A stretch of DNA of 64,000 bases from Rhizobium sp. NRK18 (GTDB lineage: Bacteria > Pseudomonadota > Alphaproteobacteria > Rhizobiales > Rhizobiaceae), in the NCBI RefSeq assembly GCF_024385575.1, contig NZ_JANFMV010000001.1, positions 620,001 to 684,000 on the forward strand, read 5' to 3'. This document shows, in pieces, positions 47,505 to 57,424 of this stretch. Below the pieces are notes generated by a model that saw only the letters and a program-made list of their open reading frames with translations, was not told the DNA's origin and searched no databases. The translations under genes and the position numbers were made by a program. How positions within the stretch are numbered: position 1 is the first letter of the stretch; every line of letters starts with the position of its first letter.

Positions 47505-47635
47505 CGTTTGCGGACTTTTCCAGATACGGCGGCGGCGGTTCGGCGCTGAAGCGCGGACGATGCGACAAAATGTTTTCTGGCTGCGTCACAGTCCTCTTGA
47601 CTCGACTCTGGCCTTCCAATATTTCCGGCGGCGGG

Positions 47636-47680
47636 ACACTCCTCCCCAACGAGGAGCTTTCTATCTGGAAGGATAGCCAA
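47636..47680 (+). promoter_or_regulatory. serC-type RNA leader
   Basis: Two small hairpins directly before the serC ATG: CTCCTC/GAGGAG (47639-47644 with 47651-47656) and CTATC/GATAG (47661-47665 with 47672-47676). The second holds the GGAAGGA ribosome site in its loop. Position and shape match the serC RNA motif described upstream of serC in alphaproteobacteria; its ligand, if any, is unknown. Confidence 0.7.
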
Positions 47681-48859
<1,179 letters not shown>

Positions 48860-48932
48860 TCGATTTCGAGGTGTCGCCCGGAGCGGCACCTCTTCCTTCC
48901 CGTTTTCAGACTATCATTGAAGGAGGCCTGCC

Positions 48933-50528
48933 ATGGCACCTCGCGTACTCGTATCCGACGAACTGTCGGAAACCGCCGTCCAGATTTTCCGCGACCGCGG
49001 CGTCGAAGTCGATTTCATGCCGAAGCTCGGCAAGGACAAGGAAAAGCTTCTCGAGCTGATCCCGCAATATGACGGTCTCGCGATCCGCTCGGCCACCAAG
49101 GCCACCGAGAAGCTGATCGAGGCCGCCGCCAATCTGAAGGTCATCGGCCGCGCCGGTATCGGCGTCGACAATGTCGACATTCCGGCCGCGTCGCGCCGCG
49201 GCATCATCGTCATGAACACGCCGTTCGGCAACTCCATCACGACGGCGGAACACGCCATCGCGCTGATGTTCGCGGTTGCCCGCCAGCTTCCTGCCGCTGA
49301 TGCCTCCACCCAGGCCGGCAAGTGGGAAAAGTCGAAGTTCATGGGCGTCGAAATCACCGGCAAGACGCTCGGCGTGATCGGCGCCGGCAATATCGGCTCC
49401 ATCGTCTGCGCCCGCGCCATCGGCCTGAAGATGAACGTGATCGCCTATGATCCCTTCCTGTCGAAGGAACGCGCGCAGGAGATGGGCGTCGAAAAGGTCG
49501 AGCTCGACGAGCTGCTCGCCCGCGCCGATTTCATCACCCTGCACGTACCGATGACCGACAAGACCCGCGGCATTCTCGGCAAGGACGCGCTCGCCAAGAC
49601 CAAGCCGGGCGTTCGCATCATCAACTGCGCGCGTGGCGGCCTCGTCGACGAGGCGGCGCTTGCCGAAGCGATCAAGTCCGGCCATGTCGCCGGTGCCGCC
49701 TTTGACGTGTTCGAGGTGGAGCCCGCCACGGAGAGCCCGCTCTTCGGCCTGCCGAATGTCGTCTGCACGCCGCATCTTGGCGCATCGACCACGGAAGCCC
49801 AGGAAAATGTTGCGCTTCAGGTTGCCGAGCAGATGTCCGACTATCTGATGAAGGGCGCCGTCTCCAACGCCATCAACATGCCGTCGATCACGGCCGAGGA
49901 AGCACCGATCCTGAAGCCGTTCATCCGGCTCGCAGACGTGCTTGGCGCCTTCGTCGGTCAGGTCACCGAGAGCGCCATCAAGGAAATCGAGATCCTCTAC
50001 GACGGCTCCACGGCGTCCATGAACACCAAGGCGCTGACGAGCGCGCTTCTGGCCGGCCTCATCCGCAGCCAGGTCGCCGACGTCAACATGGTTTCGGCGC
50101 CGATCATGATCAAGGAAAAGGGCATCATCCTGTCTGAGGTCAAGCGCGACAAGTCGGGTGTCTATGACGGCTACATCAAGCTAACCGTCAAGACCGCCAA
50201 CCAGACGCGCTCGATCGCCGGTACCGTCTTCTCCGACGGCAAGCCGCGCTTCATCCAGATCAAGGGCATCAACATGGATGCGGATGTCGGTCCGCACATG
50301 ATCTACCTGACCAATACCGACGTTCCGGGCATGATCGGCTTCATCGGCACCACGCTCGGTTCGGCCGGTGTCAACATCGCCAACTTCCAGCTTGGCCGCG
50401 ACACGCAGGGCGGCGATGCCATCGCGCTCCTCTACGTTGATGGCGAAGTTGACGAAGCCGTTCTGGACAAGCTCCGCGCCAACCAGGCGATCCGCCAGGT
50501 CAAGCAGCTCGTCTTCAACGTCGACTGA
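48933..50528 (+). CDS. serA: D-3-phosphoglycerate dehydrogenase
   Basis: 531-aa long-form SerA: substrate/nucleotide domains (about 1-310) with GRAGIGVDNVDI, the Rossmann GVIGAGNIGSIV, and catalytic RGGLVDE / GAAFDVFEVEP / HLGAST (Arg, Glu, His), an intervening domain (about 315-450), and a C-terminal ACT domain (DVPGMIGFIGTTLGSAGVNI) for serine feedback control. Strong RBS AAGGAGG. First step of serine synthesis from 3-phosphoglycerate. Terminator follows. Confidence 0.96.
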   Translation: MAPRVLVSDELSETAVQIFRDRGVEVDFMPKLGKDKEKLLELIPQYDGLAIRSATKATEKLIEAAANLKVIGRAGIGVDNVDIPAASRRGIIVMNTPFGNSITTAEHAIALMFAVARQLPAADASTQAGKWEKSKFMGVEITGKTLGVIGAGNIGSIVCARAIGLKMNVIAYDPFLSKERAQEMGVEKVELDELLARADFITLHVPMTDKTRGILGKDALAKTKPGVRIINCARGGLVDEAALAEAIKSGHVAGAAFDVFEVEPATESPLFGLPNVVCTPHLGASTTEAQENVALQVAEQMSDYLMKGAVSNAINMPSITAEEAPILKPFIRLADVLGAFVGQVTESAIKEIEILYDGSTASMNTKALTSALLAGLIRSQVADVNMVSAPIMIKEKGIILSEVKRDKSGVYDGYIKLTVKTANQTRSIAGTVFSDGKPRFIQIKGINMDADVGPHMIYLTNTDVPGMIGFIGTTLGSAGVNIANFQLGRDTQGGDAIALLYVDGEVDEAVLDKLRANQAIRQVKQLVFNVD

Positions 50529-50557
50529 TCATAAAAGCCTCCCAAGGCAAATCGCGA

Positions 50558-50588
50558 ACCCGGTGCAGGCGACTGCGCCGGGTTTTTC
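50558..50588 (+). terminator. terminator of serA
   Basis: Stem AACCCGGTGCAG/CTGCGCCGGGTT (one wobble; 50558-50569 with 50574-50585), then T run. Confidence 0.88.
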
Positions 50589-50721
50589 CGTCTTGCGGGC
50601 CGGACAGGGTGATAAGAGGCTTAGCCGAAGACGCAGCGTTCACCGCCCGGAGGCTGTATCACGCACGGGATTCGTGCGAGAAGGGTGCATATCTCAGTCA
50701 CTACCCGCGGAATTCTGTCCC

Positions 50722-51741
50722 ATGAAAAAGATCGGCTTTCTCTCCTTCGGCCACTGGTCGCCCTCGCCACAGTCCGGCACGCGCTCGGCAGGCGACGCCC
50801 TGTTGCAGTCGATAGACCTCGCCGTGGCGGCGGAAGAACTCGGGGCGGATGGCGCCTATTTCCGTGTCCACCATTTCGCCCGCCAGCTGGCTTCGCCGTT
50901 TCCGCTGCTCGCTGCCGTCGGCGCGAAGACCAGCCGCATCGAGATCGGTACGGGCGTCATCGACATGCGCTACGAGAACCCGCTCTACATGGCGGAGGAT
51001 GCGGGCGCCGCCGACCTGATTTCCGGCGGCCGGCTGCAGCTCGGCATCAGCCGCGGCTCTCCCGAGCAGGTGATCGAGGGCTATCGCTATTTCGGCTACG
51101 TGCCGGCCGAGGGGTCCTCTGACGCCGATATGGGCCGTGGGCATGCGGAAGTCTTTCTGGAAGCCTTGAAGGGAGAGGGGTTTGCCGAGCCCAATCCGCG
51201 GCCGATGTTCCCGAACCCGCCGGGCCTTCTGCGGCTGGAGCCGCATTCGGAAGGCCTGCGCGACCGCATCTGGTGGGGCGCCGGATCCAACGCCACGGCG
51301 CAATGGGCGGCGAAGCTCGGCATGAACCTGCAATCGTCGACGCTGAAGGACGACGAGACGGGCGAGGCTTTCCACATTCAGCAGGCCAAGCAAATTCGTG
51401 CATACCGCGAAGCCTGGAAGGAGGCCGGCCATACGCGGACCCCGCGTGTCTCCGTCAGCCGCTCCATCTTTGCCATCGTCTCCGACATGGACCGCGCCTA
51501 TTTCGGTCACAGCAAGGATCAGGACTCGATCGGCTATATCGACGCAAACACCCGCGCCATCTTCGGCCGGTCCTATGCGGCGGAACCGGAACAACTTGTG
51601 AAGCAGTTGAAGGAGGACGAGGCGGTGGCCGAGGCTGATACGCTTCTTCTAACCGTCCCGAACCAGCTTGGGGTAGCGTATAACGCCCATGTCATCGAGG
51701 CCTTGCTGAAGTATGTCGCGCCGGAACTTGGCTGGCGGTAA
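50722..51741 (+). CDS. luciferase-like flavin-dependent oxidoreductase
   Basis: 339-aa LLM-class enzyme. MKKIGFLSFGHWSPSPQSGT start, ELGADGAYFRVHHFARQ, IGTGVIDMRYENPLYMAEDA, SGGRLQLGISRGSPEQVI and WWGAGSNATAQWAAKLGMN are family elements. Predicted FMNH2-dependent monooxygenase; substrate unknown. Different subgroup from the one at 29864-30865. Independent unit behind the serA terminator; start ATG 50722 (MKKIGF). Confidence 0.87.
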   Translation: MKKIGFLSFGHWSPSPQSGTRSAGDALLQSIDLAVAAEELGADGAYFRVHHFARQLASPFPLLAAVGAKTSRIEIGTGVIDMRYENPLYMAEDAGAADLISGGRLQLGISRGSPEQVIEGYRYFGYVPAEGSSDADMGRGHAEVFLEALKGEGFAEPNPRPMFPNPPGLLRLEPHSEGLRDRIWWGAGSNATAQWAAKLGMNLQSSTLKDDETGEAFHIQQAKQIRAYREAWKEAGHTRTPRVSVSRSIFAIVSDMDRAYFGHSKDQDSIGYIDANTRAIFGRSYAAEPEQLVKQLKEDEAVAEADTLLLTVPNQLGVAYNAHVIEALLKYVAPELGWR

Positions 51742-51935
51742 TCAAACGCTCTTCAATACAACCCTTCGGTGCAGGTTCGTCCTGCGATTGATTTTGGTGG
51801 TATTGCGCGACATTTCACAATCGTCTTTTCCCGGATGTTTCAGGCCTTTGGCGGACTTGATGTTTGCCAGTTTATGCCTTCGTTAATCATGTCTGTGTAA
51901 TTTTGACGCATGATCAAACGAGGATGCGCCGGAAC

Positions 51936-53852
51936 ATGAAATTGACGATTGCCAAAATGCTGACGTTGATGTCGGGGCTGATGATCGTGGTGGCTCTGGG
52001 ACAGGGCCTTTTCGCCGCTCGGTCCTTCGACAGCATCAGTCAAAGCGTCGGTCTGATTTCGGAAACCCGGGTTCCCTCCTTCATTCTTCTGGGTCAGATG
52101 AATGCGGATCTGGGTGATGTCCGGATCGCGCAAAGCAGCGTCATCAACGCGCCTGCCGATCAGCGCGCCAAGTTCACGCCCGTCCTGGCGGAGGCGACCT
52201 CCCGCATCGCCAAGGATTTCGATGACTATCAGACGCGTCTCGTCGATGATGCCGACAAGGCATATTTTGCCGACGTCAGGGCCAAATGGGATGCTGCCGA
52301 CCGGACATGGCAGGAAGTCTACAAGCAGTTCCAGGCCGGCGACGAGGATGCTGCGCGGGCGCTGTTCTTCGGTGATGCGCTCAGCGCCTATCAGGCCACC
52401 GGCGAAGCCCTGCAGGGTGCCGTGGACGATATGGCCGGTGACACGAAGAACGAAGGTGCGAGGGCATCGCACCTCGCCTCTACGGCTCAGCTCGGCACGT
52501 ATATCGCGCTGGCAATCGCCTTCTGCATCGGTCTTGGCGCCGCCATCTTCGGCGCCCGCGTGATTGCCGCGCCATTGACGCGCATGTCGGCAGCCATGCG
52601 AAGCCTGACCGAGGGCCATACGGATATCGCCATCCCCGGCGTCGGGCGCAAGGACGAGATTGGCGACATGTCCCATGCCCTGGGCGTGTTCCGCGAGGCG
52701 GCCATCGCCAACAAGCGGCTTGAGGCGGAGGCCGAGGAAAACCGCAAGCGCGCGGAATCCGAGCGCGTTGCAGTACAGCAGCGCGCCGAGGAAGAGGCTG
52801 CCGAGCGGCTGCGGGCAGCAACGTCCGGCTTGGCCACCGGGCTGAAGCGTCTCGCCGAAGGCGATCTCGCATTCCAGCTGAACGAGCCCTTCGCGCCCGA
52901 TTTCGAAGCGCTGCGGCACGACTTCAACCAGTCCGTCCGCCAGCTTGGGACGACCCTGACATCGGTGATGCAGAGTATCCAGGCGATCGAGGTCGGAACG
53001 CAGGAGATCGCCTCCGGTGCCAACGACCTGTCGCGGCGCACTGAACAGCAGGCCGCCTCGCTGGAGGAAACGGCGGCTGCCGTCGAGGAGATCACCTCGA
53101 ACGTGCAGAATTCGGCGAAGCGGACGGAAGAGGCTCGCACGATCGCTGCCGAAGCCAATACGTCCGCGACCCAGTCCGCGGGCGTCGTCTCCCATGCCGA
53201 AGAGGCGATGCGCAAGATCGAGGGAAGCTCGGAGCAGATCTCCAACATCATCGGTGTGATCGACGAGATCGCCTTCCAGACGAATCTGCTGGCGCTCAAT
53301 GCGGGCGTCGAGGCGGCCCGGGCGGGAGATGCCGGCAAGGGCTTCGCCGTCGTCGCCCAAGAGGTGCGCGAGCTCGCACAGCGCTCCGCGCAGGCGGCCA
53401 AGGAGATCAAGGACCTGATCCGCAATTCCTCCGTCGAGGTGGAAAGCGGCGTGCGTCTGGTCCGCGATGCCGGTACGGCGCTGAACACGATCTGCGGCTT
53501 CATCGTTTCGATCAACGAGCACATGGAATCGATCGCTGTGTCCGCCAAGGAGCAGTCGACGGGTCTCCAGGAGGTCAATCAGGCGGTCAATGCCATGGAT
53601 CAGACAACGCAGCAGAATGCCGCGATGGTCGAGCAGTCGAATGCCGCCTCCAACTCGCTGGCGCAGGAAGCCGTCCGGCTCAAGGACCTCGTCAGCCGCT
53701 TTCAGCTCGACGGGATGGCAACGGTCCAGGCCTCCTCGCTCCGCCAGACCGCCAAGGCGATGTCCCGCCCGCAATCTGCCGCGGCCATGGTTCAGCGTCC
53801 GGCCAAGGTCGCCGCAGCAGGTGCCGGCGGCGGCAACTGGGAAGAATTCTGA
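51936..53852 (+). CDS. methyl-accepting chemotaxis protein
   Basis: 638-aa chemoreceptor. N-terminal helix (about 5-30), periplasmic ligand domain (about 35-190, four-helix-bundle type with MNADLGDVRIAQSSVI), second helix (about 190-215), HAMP (about 215-265), a second coiled segment with HAMP-like region (LKRLAEGDLAFQL), and the signalling domain (about 370-600) with the hairpin tip EIAFQTNLLALNAGVEAARAGDAG split around NLLAL. The end GGNWEEF resembles the NWETF pentapeptide that docks CheR/CheB, so it is a full-length methylatable receptor. Start ATG 51936; ATG 51924 is possible. Confidence 0.93.
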   Translation: MKLTIAKMLTLMSGLMIVVALGQGLFAARSFDSISQSVGLISETRVPSFILLGQMNADLGDVRIAQSSVINAPADQRAKFTPVLAEATSRIAKDFDDYQTRLVDDADKAYFADVRAKWDAADRTWQEVYKQFQAGDEDAARALFFGDALSAYQATGEALQGAVDDMAGDTKNEGARASHLASTAQLGTYIALAIAFCIGLGAAIFGARVIAAPLTRMSAAMRSLTEGHTDIAIPGVGRKDEIGDMSHALGVFREAAIANKRLEAEAEENRKRAESERVAVQQRAEEEAAERLRAATSGLATGLKRLAEGDLAFQLNEPFAPDFEALRHDFNQSVRQLGTTLTSVMQSIQAIEVGTQEIASGANDLSRRTEQQAASLEETAAAVEEITSNVQNSAKRTEEARTIAAEANTSATQSAGVVSHAEEAMRKIEGSSEQISNIIGVIDEIAFQTNLLALNAGVEAARAGDAGKGFAVVAQEVRELAQRSAQAAKEIKDLIRNSSVEVESGVRLVRDAGTALNTICGFIVSINEHMESIAVSAKEQSTGLQEVNQAVNAMDQTTQQNAAMVEQSNAASNSLAQEAVRLKDLVSRFQLDGMATVQASSLRQTAKAMSRPQSAAAMVQRPAKVAAAGAGGGNWEEF

Positions 53853-53868
53853 GGCACGGATCACCAAA

Positions 53869-53889
53869 GCCGGCTCCATCGGAGCCGGC
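53869..53889 (+). other. hairpin after the chemoreceptor gene
   Basis: Perfect 9-bp stem GCCGGCTCC/GGAGCCGGC (53869-53877 with 53881-53889), 3-base loop, no T run. Probably stabilises or ends the chemoreceptor mRNA together with the next terminator. Confidence 0.6.
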
Positions 53890-53901
53890 GGACACCACAA
53901 A

Positions 53902-53930
53902 GAAAAACGGCGCCCTAGAGGGCGCCGTTT
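53902..53930. terminator. terminator of cspA, possibly bidirectional
   Basis: Stem AAACGGCGCCC/GGGCGCCGTTT (53905-53915 with 53920-53930), loop TAGA, five T on the minus strand; TTT on the plus strand. Confidence 0.85.
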
Positions 53931-53981
53931 CCGTATTCAGGGTCGTCAACCTTTGCATCCGAGACCGGATGCTGGCGCCAA

Positions 53982-54191
53982 TTAGGCGGCCTGCAGGTTG
54001 CCGGCAGAGGTCTTGCCCGAACGCTTGTCGGTGACGAGCTCGTAACGCACCTTCTGGCCGTCTGCGAGCTGGCCGAGGCCGGAGCGCTCAACTGCGGAGA
54101 TGTGGACGAATACGTCGGCGCCGCCGTTGTCAGGCTGGATGAAGCCGTAACCCTTGGTCGTGTTGAACCACTTTACCGTACCGGTGTTCAT
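53982..54191 (-). CDS. cspA: cold-shock protein CspA family
   Basis: 69-aa single-stranded nucleic-acid chaperone. Motifs RNP1 KGYGFIQP and RNP2 VFVHISAVE, start [17 protein letters not shown]. Its mRNA has an AAAGGAA ribosome site and a leader of up to 200 bases (54192-54401), as often in cold-regulated csp genes; no specific fold could be assigned to it. Confidence 0.95.
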   Translation of the reverse strand: MNTGTVKWFNTTKGYGFIQPDNGGADVFVHISAVERSGLGQLADGQKVRYELVTDKRSGKTSAGNLQAA

Positions 54192-54401
54192 AACGATTTC
54201 CTTTCATATGAATCGTTGTTGGTTGCCTGCGATACCCTACAGGCGATGGGTCGATTATGAGAGGAAATCTTCAACCGCCGGAGCGGTGCGTGGAAGTTCG
54301 CTAGCAATGTTCGATGCGGCTGATATAAGTGATTTTCCGAGTTTGTACAATCCGCTTGGTGAACTTTGCGAGCCAGCGCCTTGAGATAGCGACCGGAACC
54401 C

Positions 54402-55103
54402 TCACACACCGCGCATGATGCCGCCGTCGACCCGGATGTTCTGCCCCGTGATATAGCCGCCGCCGTCGGACGCCAGGAAGGCGATCGTCGCGGCGATTTC
54501 CTCCGCCGTGCCGTAGCGGCCCATCGGGATCTTGTCGCGGCGCTCCTCCTTTTCAGGCAGGCTGTCGATGAAGCCCGGCAGCACATTGTTCATGCGGATG
54601 TTGTCCGGCGCGTATTTGTCGGCGAAGAGCTTGGTGAAGGCGGCGAGGCCGGCGCGAAAGACGCCCGACGTCGGGAACATGGCGTCCGGCTCGAATGCCC
54701 AGGCGGTGGAGATGTTGATGATCGCGCCACCGCCTTGGGCCTGCATGAGCGGGGTGACCAGCCGGGTCGGGCGGATGACGTTCAGGAGGTAGTAGTCCAT
54801 GCCCTTGTGCCAGTCCTCGTCGGATATCTCCAGCACCGGCCCCTTCGGGCCATGGCCGGCACTGTTGACGAGCACGTCCACCCGGCCATGCCGGGCGATG
54901 GCCTCGTTGACCAGGCGGCCGATGTCGTCGTTGGACAGATTGGAGCCGGTGACGCCAAAGCCGCCGAGCTCTTTCGCCAGCGCCTCTCCCTTGCCGGAGG
55001 AGGAGAGAATGCCGACCGTATAGCCATCGGCCGCCAGCCGTCTTGCCGCCGCCGCACCCATGCCGCTGCCGCCCGCCGTCACCAGTGCCACCTTGTCGCT
55101 CAT
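54402..55103 (-). CDS. SDR-family protein lacking the catalytic Tyr/Lys
   Basis: 233-aa Rossmann-fold protein of the short-chain dehydrogenase/reductase superfamily. Cofactor motif VTAGGSGMGAAAARRLA (TGxxxGxG form), NSAGHGPKG (NNAG position), NISTAW, and the family end VDGGIMRG. At the YxxxK position the sequence reads SGVFR (alignment from the conserved APDNIRMN block backwards), so Tyr is Ser and Lys is Arg. Either it uses other residues or is a non-catalytic binder. ATG 55103 follows AGGAG. It lies alone between cspA and the Asp-rich protein gene. Confidence 0.85.
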   Translation of the reverse strand: MSDKVALVTAGGSGMGAAAARRLAADGYTVGILSSSGKGEALAKELGGFGVTGSNLSNDDIGRLVNEAIARHGRVDVLVNSAGHGPKGPVLEISDEDWHKGMDYYLLNVIRPTRLVTPLMQAQGGGAIINISTAWAFEPDAMFPTSGVFRAGLAAFTKLFADKYAPDNIRMNNVLPGFIDSLPEKEERRDKIPMGRYGTAEEIAATIAFLASDGGGYITGQNIRVDGGIMRGV

Positions 55104-55347
55104 CGTGCTTCTCCTCTTTCCTCTCTGTTCCGTGACGTTTTGCACGCTTATCGCACCGCCTGTCCAGAGACGGAAAATCGGAAAGTCATTCAAAGCCTTC
55201 CGGCAAGGCTGCTTCCGATTTCGTTCATAAACCGAAGTTTATTCGGCCCTCCTAAGCCGGCGGCCAATATCCCGCCCGCCGGTCTCTGGGGATGGTTTGC
55301 CTGTCGGCTGCCCGATTCGGCGGCCAGGATCTACCGGAGGAAAACCG

Positions 55348-55779
55348 ATGCGGATGAAACGAAATCTGATGTCGCTGGCCATGCTCGGCTTCATGTGCGG
55401 CTCGGCCCTGGCCGGAACCGTCGATGACCTATTGGCGGGCCTTGCAGCGCAGGGCTTCACCGTGACCGAGGTGAAGCGGACCATTCTCGGCAATTACAAG
55501 ATCGAGGCGAAAGGCAGCGGCGGTGTCGAACGCGAGGTCGTCTACAATCCCTATCTCGACAAGGTGCTGCGCGACAAGACCGACAGCGAGGACCGTCATT
55601 CCGGCCGTTCGGGCTCTTCCAGCCGCTCGGCGAGCAGCGGCAGCGACGACAGTGATGACGATGGCAATGATGACGGCGCCGATCACGACAGCAATGACGA
55701 TCATGGCGGCGATTCAGGCCATGACAGCGGCTCCGATCACGACAGCGGCGGCGACGATCACGGCGGCGGAGACGACTGA
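55348..55779 (+). CDS. exported protein with Asp/His-rich tail
   Basis: 143-aa protein: signal peptide (MRMKRNLMSLAMLGFMCGSA, cleavage near LAGT), a 50-residue domain of PepSY-like pattern (DDLLAGLAAQGFTVTEVKRT; YKIEAKGSGGVEREVVYNPY), and a 65-residue tail almost only of Asp, Ser, Gly, His and Asn. Such a tail is highly acidic and likely binds divalent metal ions. RBS CCGGAGG is strong. It stands directly before a membrane-bound LuxR regulator, suggesting a sensor/regulator pair. Function otherwise unknown. Confidence 0.75.
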   Translation: MRMKRNLMSLAMLGFMCGSALAGTVDDLLAGLAAQGFTVTEVKRTILGNYKIEAKGSGGVEREVVYNPYLDKVLRDKTDSEDRHSGRSGSSSRSASSGSDDSDDDGNDDGADHDSNDDHGGDSGHDSGSDHDSGGDDHGGGDD

Positions 55780-55886
55780 AGTCATTTCGTTTGACAGCGG
55801 CATGTCTTGATGAACACTTGCCGCTATCGGCCACTCCCGGAAAATCCGCCTTCCGGGAGTGGTGTCTACGTCGGGGGGCTCAACTC

Positions 55887-56462
55887 ATGATGCGGTTCTT
55901 CCCTTTCGGAAAGCGGCCTCTGCATCGGCCGATCGCCGGGGCGCAACGTTTTCGCCTGCTGCTGGCGCTGATCTCCGCCCAGATGCTGCTGTCATTCGTC
56001 CTGATCCTCGAATTCATCGCCTACGACGTTCGCGGCTACGACAACATTCCCTGGGAAATCGTCGAGATGTTCGAACTGGCCGAGGCGCTGTCGGCCATCC
56101 TCAGCATCGGCGTCGGCATCTACGTCATCTTCTTCCTGCTTCGGCGGAATTTCCACGTCGAGACCCAGCTGCAGGCAGCCTCCGGCGCCATGCATGCGCT
56201 GATGCTGCAGCGCTTTGCCGAATGGCAGCTGTCGCCCTCCGAGACGGAGGTGGCTCTCTTTACCATCAAGGGCATGAGCACGGCGGAAATGGCGCGCCTG
56301 CGCGGCACCAGCGAGGGCACGATCAAGGCGCAGACGGCGGCCGTCTATCGCAAGGCGGGCGTCGGCAACCGCACCCAGCTTCTCGGCCTCTTCGTCGAGG
56401 AACTGATCGGCGGGCCGATCACGCTTCCCACTCCGGAGCCGGTCGTCGTGAGCGGCGCCTGA
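55887..56462 (+). CDS. membrane-anchored LuxR-type regulator
   Basis: 191-aa protein with two membrane helices (about 22-45, RLLLALISAQMLLSFVLIL; about 68-90, ALSAILSIGVGIYVIFFLL) joined by a short periplasmic loop, and a C-terminal LuxR helix-turn-helix (about 120-180: LSPSETEVALFTIKGMSTAE; GTSEGTIKAQTAAVYRKAG). No receiver or ligand domain is visible, so the signal may come through the membrane part or the neighbouring exported protein 107 bases upstream. Start ATG 55887 or 55890. Confidence 0.82.
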   Translation: MMRFFPFGKRPLHRPIAGAQRFRLLLALISAQMLLSFVLILEFIAYDVRGYDNIPWEIVEMFELAEALSAILSIGVGIYVIFFLLRRNFHVETQLQAASGAMHALMLQRFAEWQLSPSETEVALFTIKGMSTAEMARLRGTSEGTIKAQTAAVYRKAGVGNRTQLLGLFVEELIGGPITLPTPEPVVVSGA

Positions 56463-56838
56463 AGCCTGCCTGCCGACCGTAAGTTTGTCCCCCTAAATTC
56501 ACGCCTTCTGCGCCCATGCTATCTTCAGCCCGTCGCCAACGAGACGTCCCGGACGTGATGCCGGACCATACAGGACGCAAGCCGTTGCGTGCTGGCGGGT
56601 TGTGCATGTCGCCCGATGACTGAAATGTCTTCGGGACCATGCGCTGAAATGATGTGCCTTGGAGGCACGCAAGGCCCTGCCGCGAGGCATGGCCGCAGAG
56701 GGATCCGCGGACAAAAACCGCCGAACGGGGCGCTCGAAAGGGCTACCTTTACATAAATTCGATGCGGCACTTTCGAGCGCTTCGTCCTCACGACAAGAAA
56801 ACCGCGCGAGCATGGCCCGCGCGGCGGATACGCATGCC
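56463..56838. other. intergenic region after the LuxR gene
   Basis: 376 bases without a credible gene. Its only clear structure is the long inverted repeat at 56730-56780. Confidence 0.6.
56730..56780. repeat. 11-bp perfect inverted repeat
   Basis: GCGCTCGAAAG (56730-56740) and CTTTCGAGCGC (56770-56780), 29-base spacer. Lies about 60-110 bases after the end of the minus-strand decarboxylase-like gene. Could be a terminator-like hairpin without T run or an operator pair. Confidence 0.55.
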
Positions 56839-57297
56839 CTAGCGCTTGATCGAGCCTGCAACCTGTTTCACGGCCGCGTTGAAGCGGTTCCAGACGTTGA
56901 TGGTGCCGATCGTGGTGATGAGGGCGGCGAGCGCCTTTTCATCGTAATGCCGGCGGGCATCCTCCCAGATCTCGTCCGATACCGGTTCGGCCTTGTCGGC
57001 AAGCCGGGTCAGCGCCTCGGCAAGCGCAAGGGCGGCGCGCTCGGCCTCGGTGAAGTAGGGCGTGTCGCGCCAGGCGGCGACAGAGAAAAGGCGGTCGTCG
57101 GATTGGCCGGCCTTCCGCAGATCTTCGGAATGCATCTGCACGCACACGCTGCAGCCGTTGATCTGGCTGGCACGCAGGTGCACCAGTTCCCGGGTCACAT
57201 AGGGCAGGCCTTCCTGGTCTGCGGCCTTGGACAGCGCGAAAAGGGCCTGCATGGCGCTCGGAAGAACAAAGGCGGGGTTTGGCATTCTGGCTTGCAT
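56839..57297 (-). CDS. carboxymuconolactone decarboxylase-family protein
   Basis: 152-aa AhpD/CMD-like protein. The redox motif GCSVCVQMH (CxxC with following His) and REALxxW-like AWRDTPYFTEAERAALALAE are typical; these proteins act as peroxidase partners or peroxidatic enzymes. It is divergent from the ECF41 sigma gene, and an exact ECF41-type promoter (57397-57423) reads into it. This pairing of ECF41 with a CMD protein is a known genomic signature. Confidence 0.88.
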   Translation of the reverse strand: MQARMPNPAFVLPSAMQALFALSKAADQEGLPYVTRELVHLRASQINGCSVCVQMHSEDLRKAGQSDDRLFSVAAWRDTPYFTEAERAALALAEALTRLADKAEPVSDEIWEDARRHYDEKALAALITTIGTINVWNRFNAAVKQVAGSIKR

Positions 57298-57396
57298 GGT
57301 AAGTCTCCATCGGGTTTGGTTTCGCCTCGAACGCAGGCTTCCGATATTTTCCGGTTTGATCGGTCACATCGGCCAGACTTCGTTCGTCATGGCCTT

Positions 57397-57423
57397 GACG
57401 GATGAAACCCAGGGAGTGTGACA
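57397..57423 (-). promoter_or_regulatory. ECF41-type promoter
   Basis: On the minus strand: TGTCACA (57417-57423), 16-base spacer, CGTC (57397-57400), the published ECF41 target consensus. About 95-100 bases before the CMD-family start; its -35 box abuts the sigma gene's start codon. Confidence 0.8.
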
Positions 57424-57424
57424 G

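Noticed and set aside
51840..53900. 686-codon minus-strand frame opposite the chemoreceptor gene
   Set aside because: Antisense artefact; the plus-strand protein has complete chemoreceptor domains.
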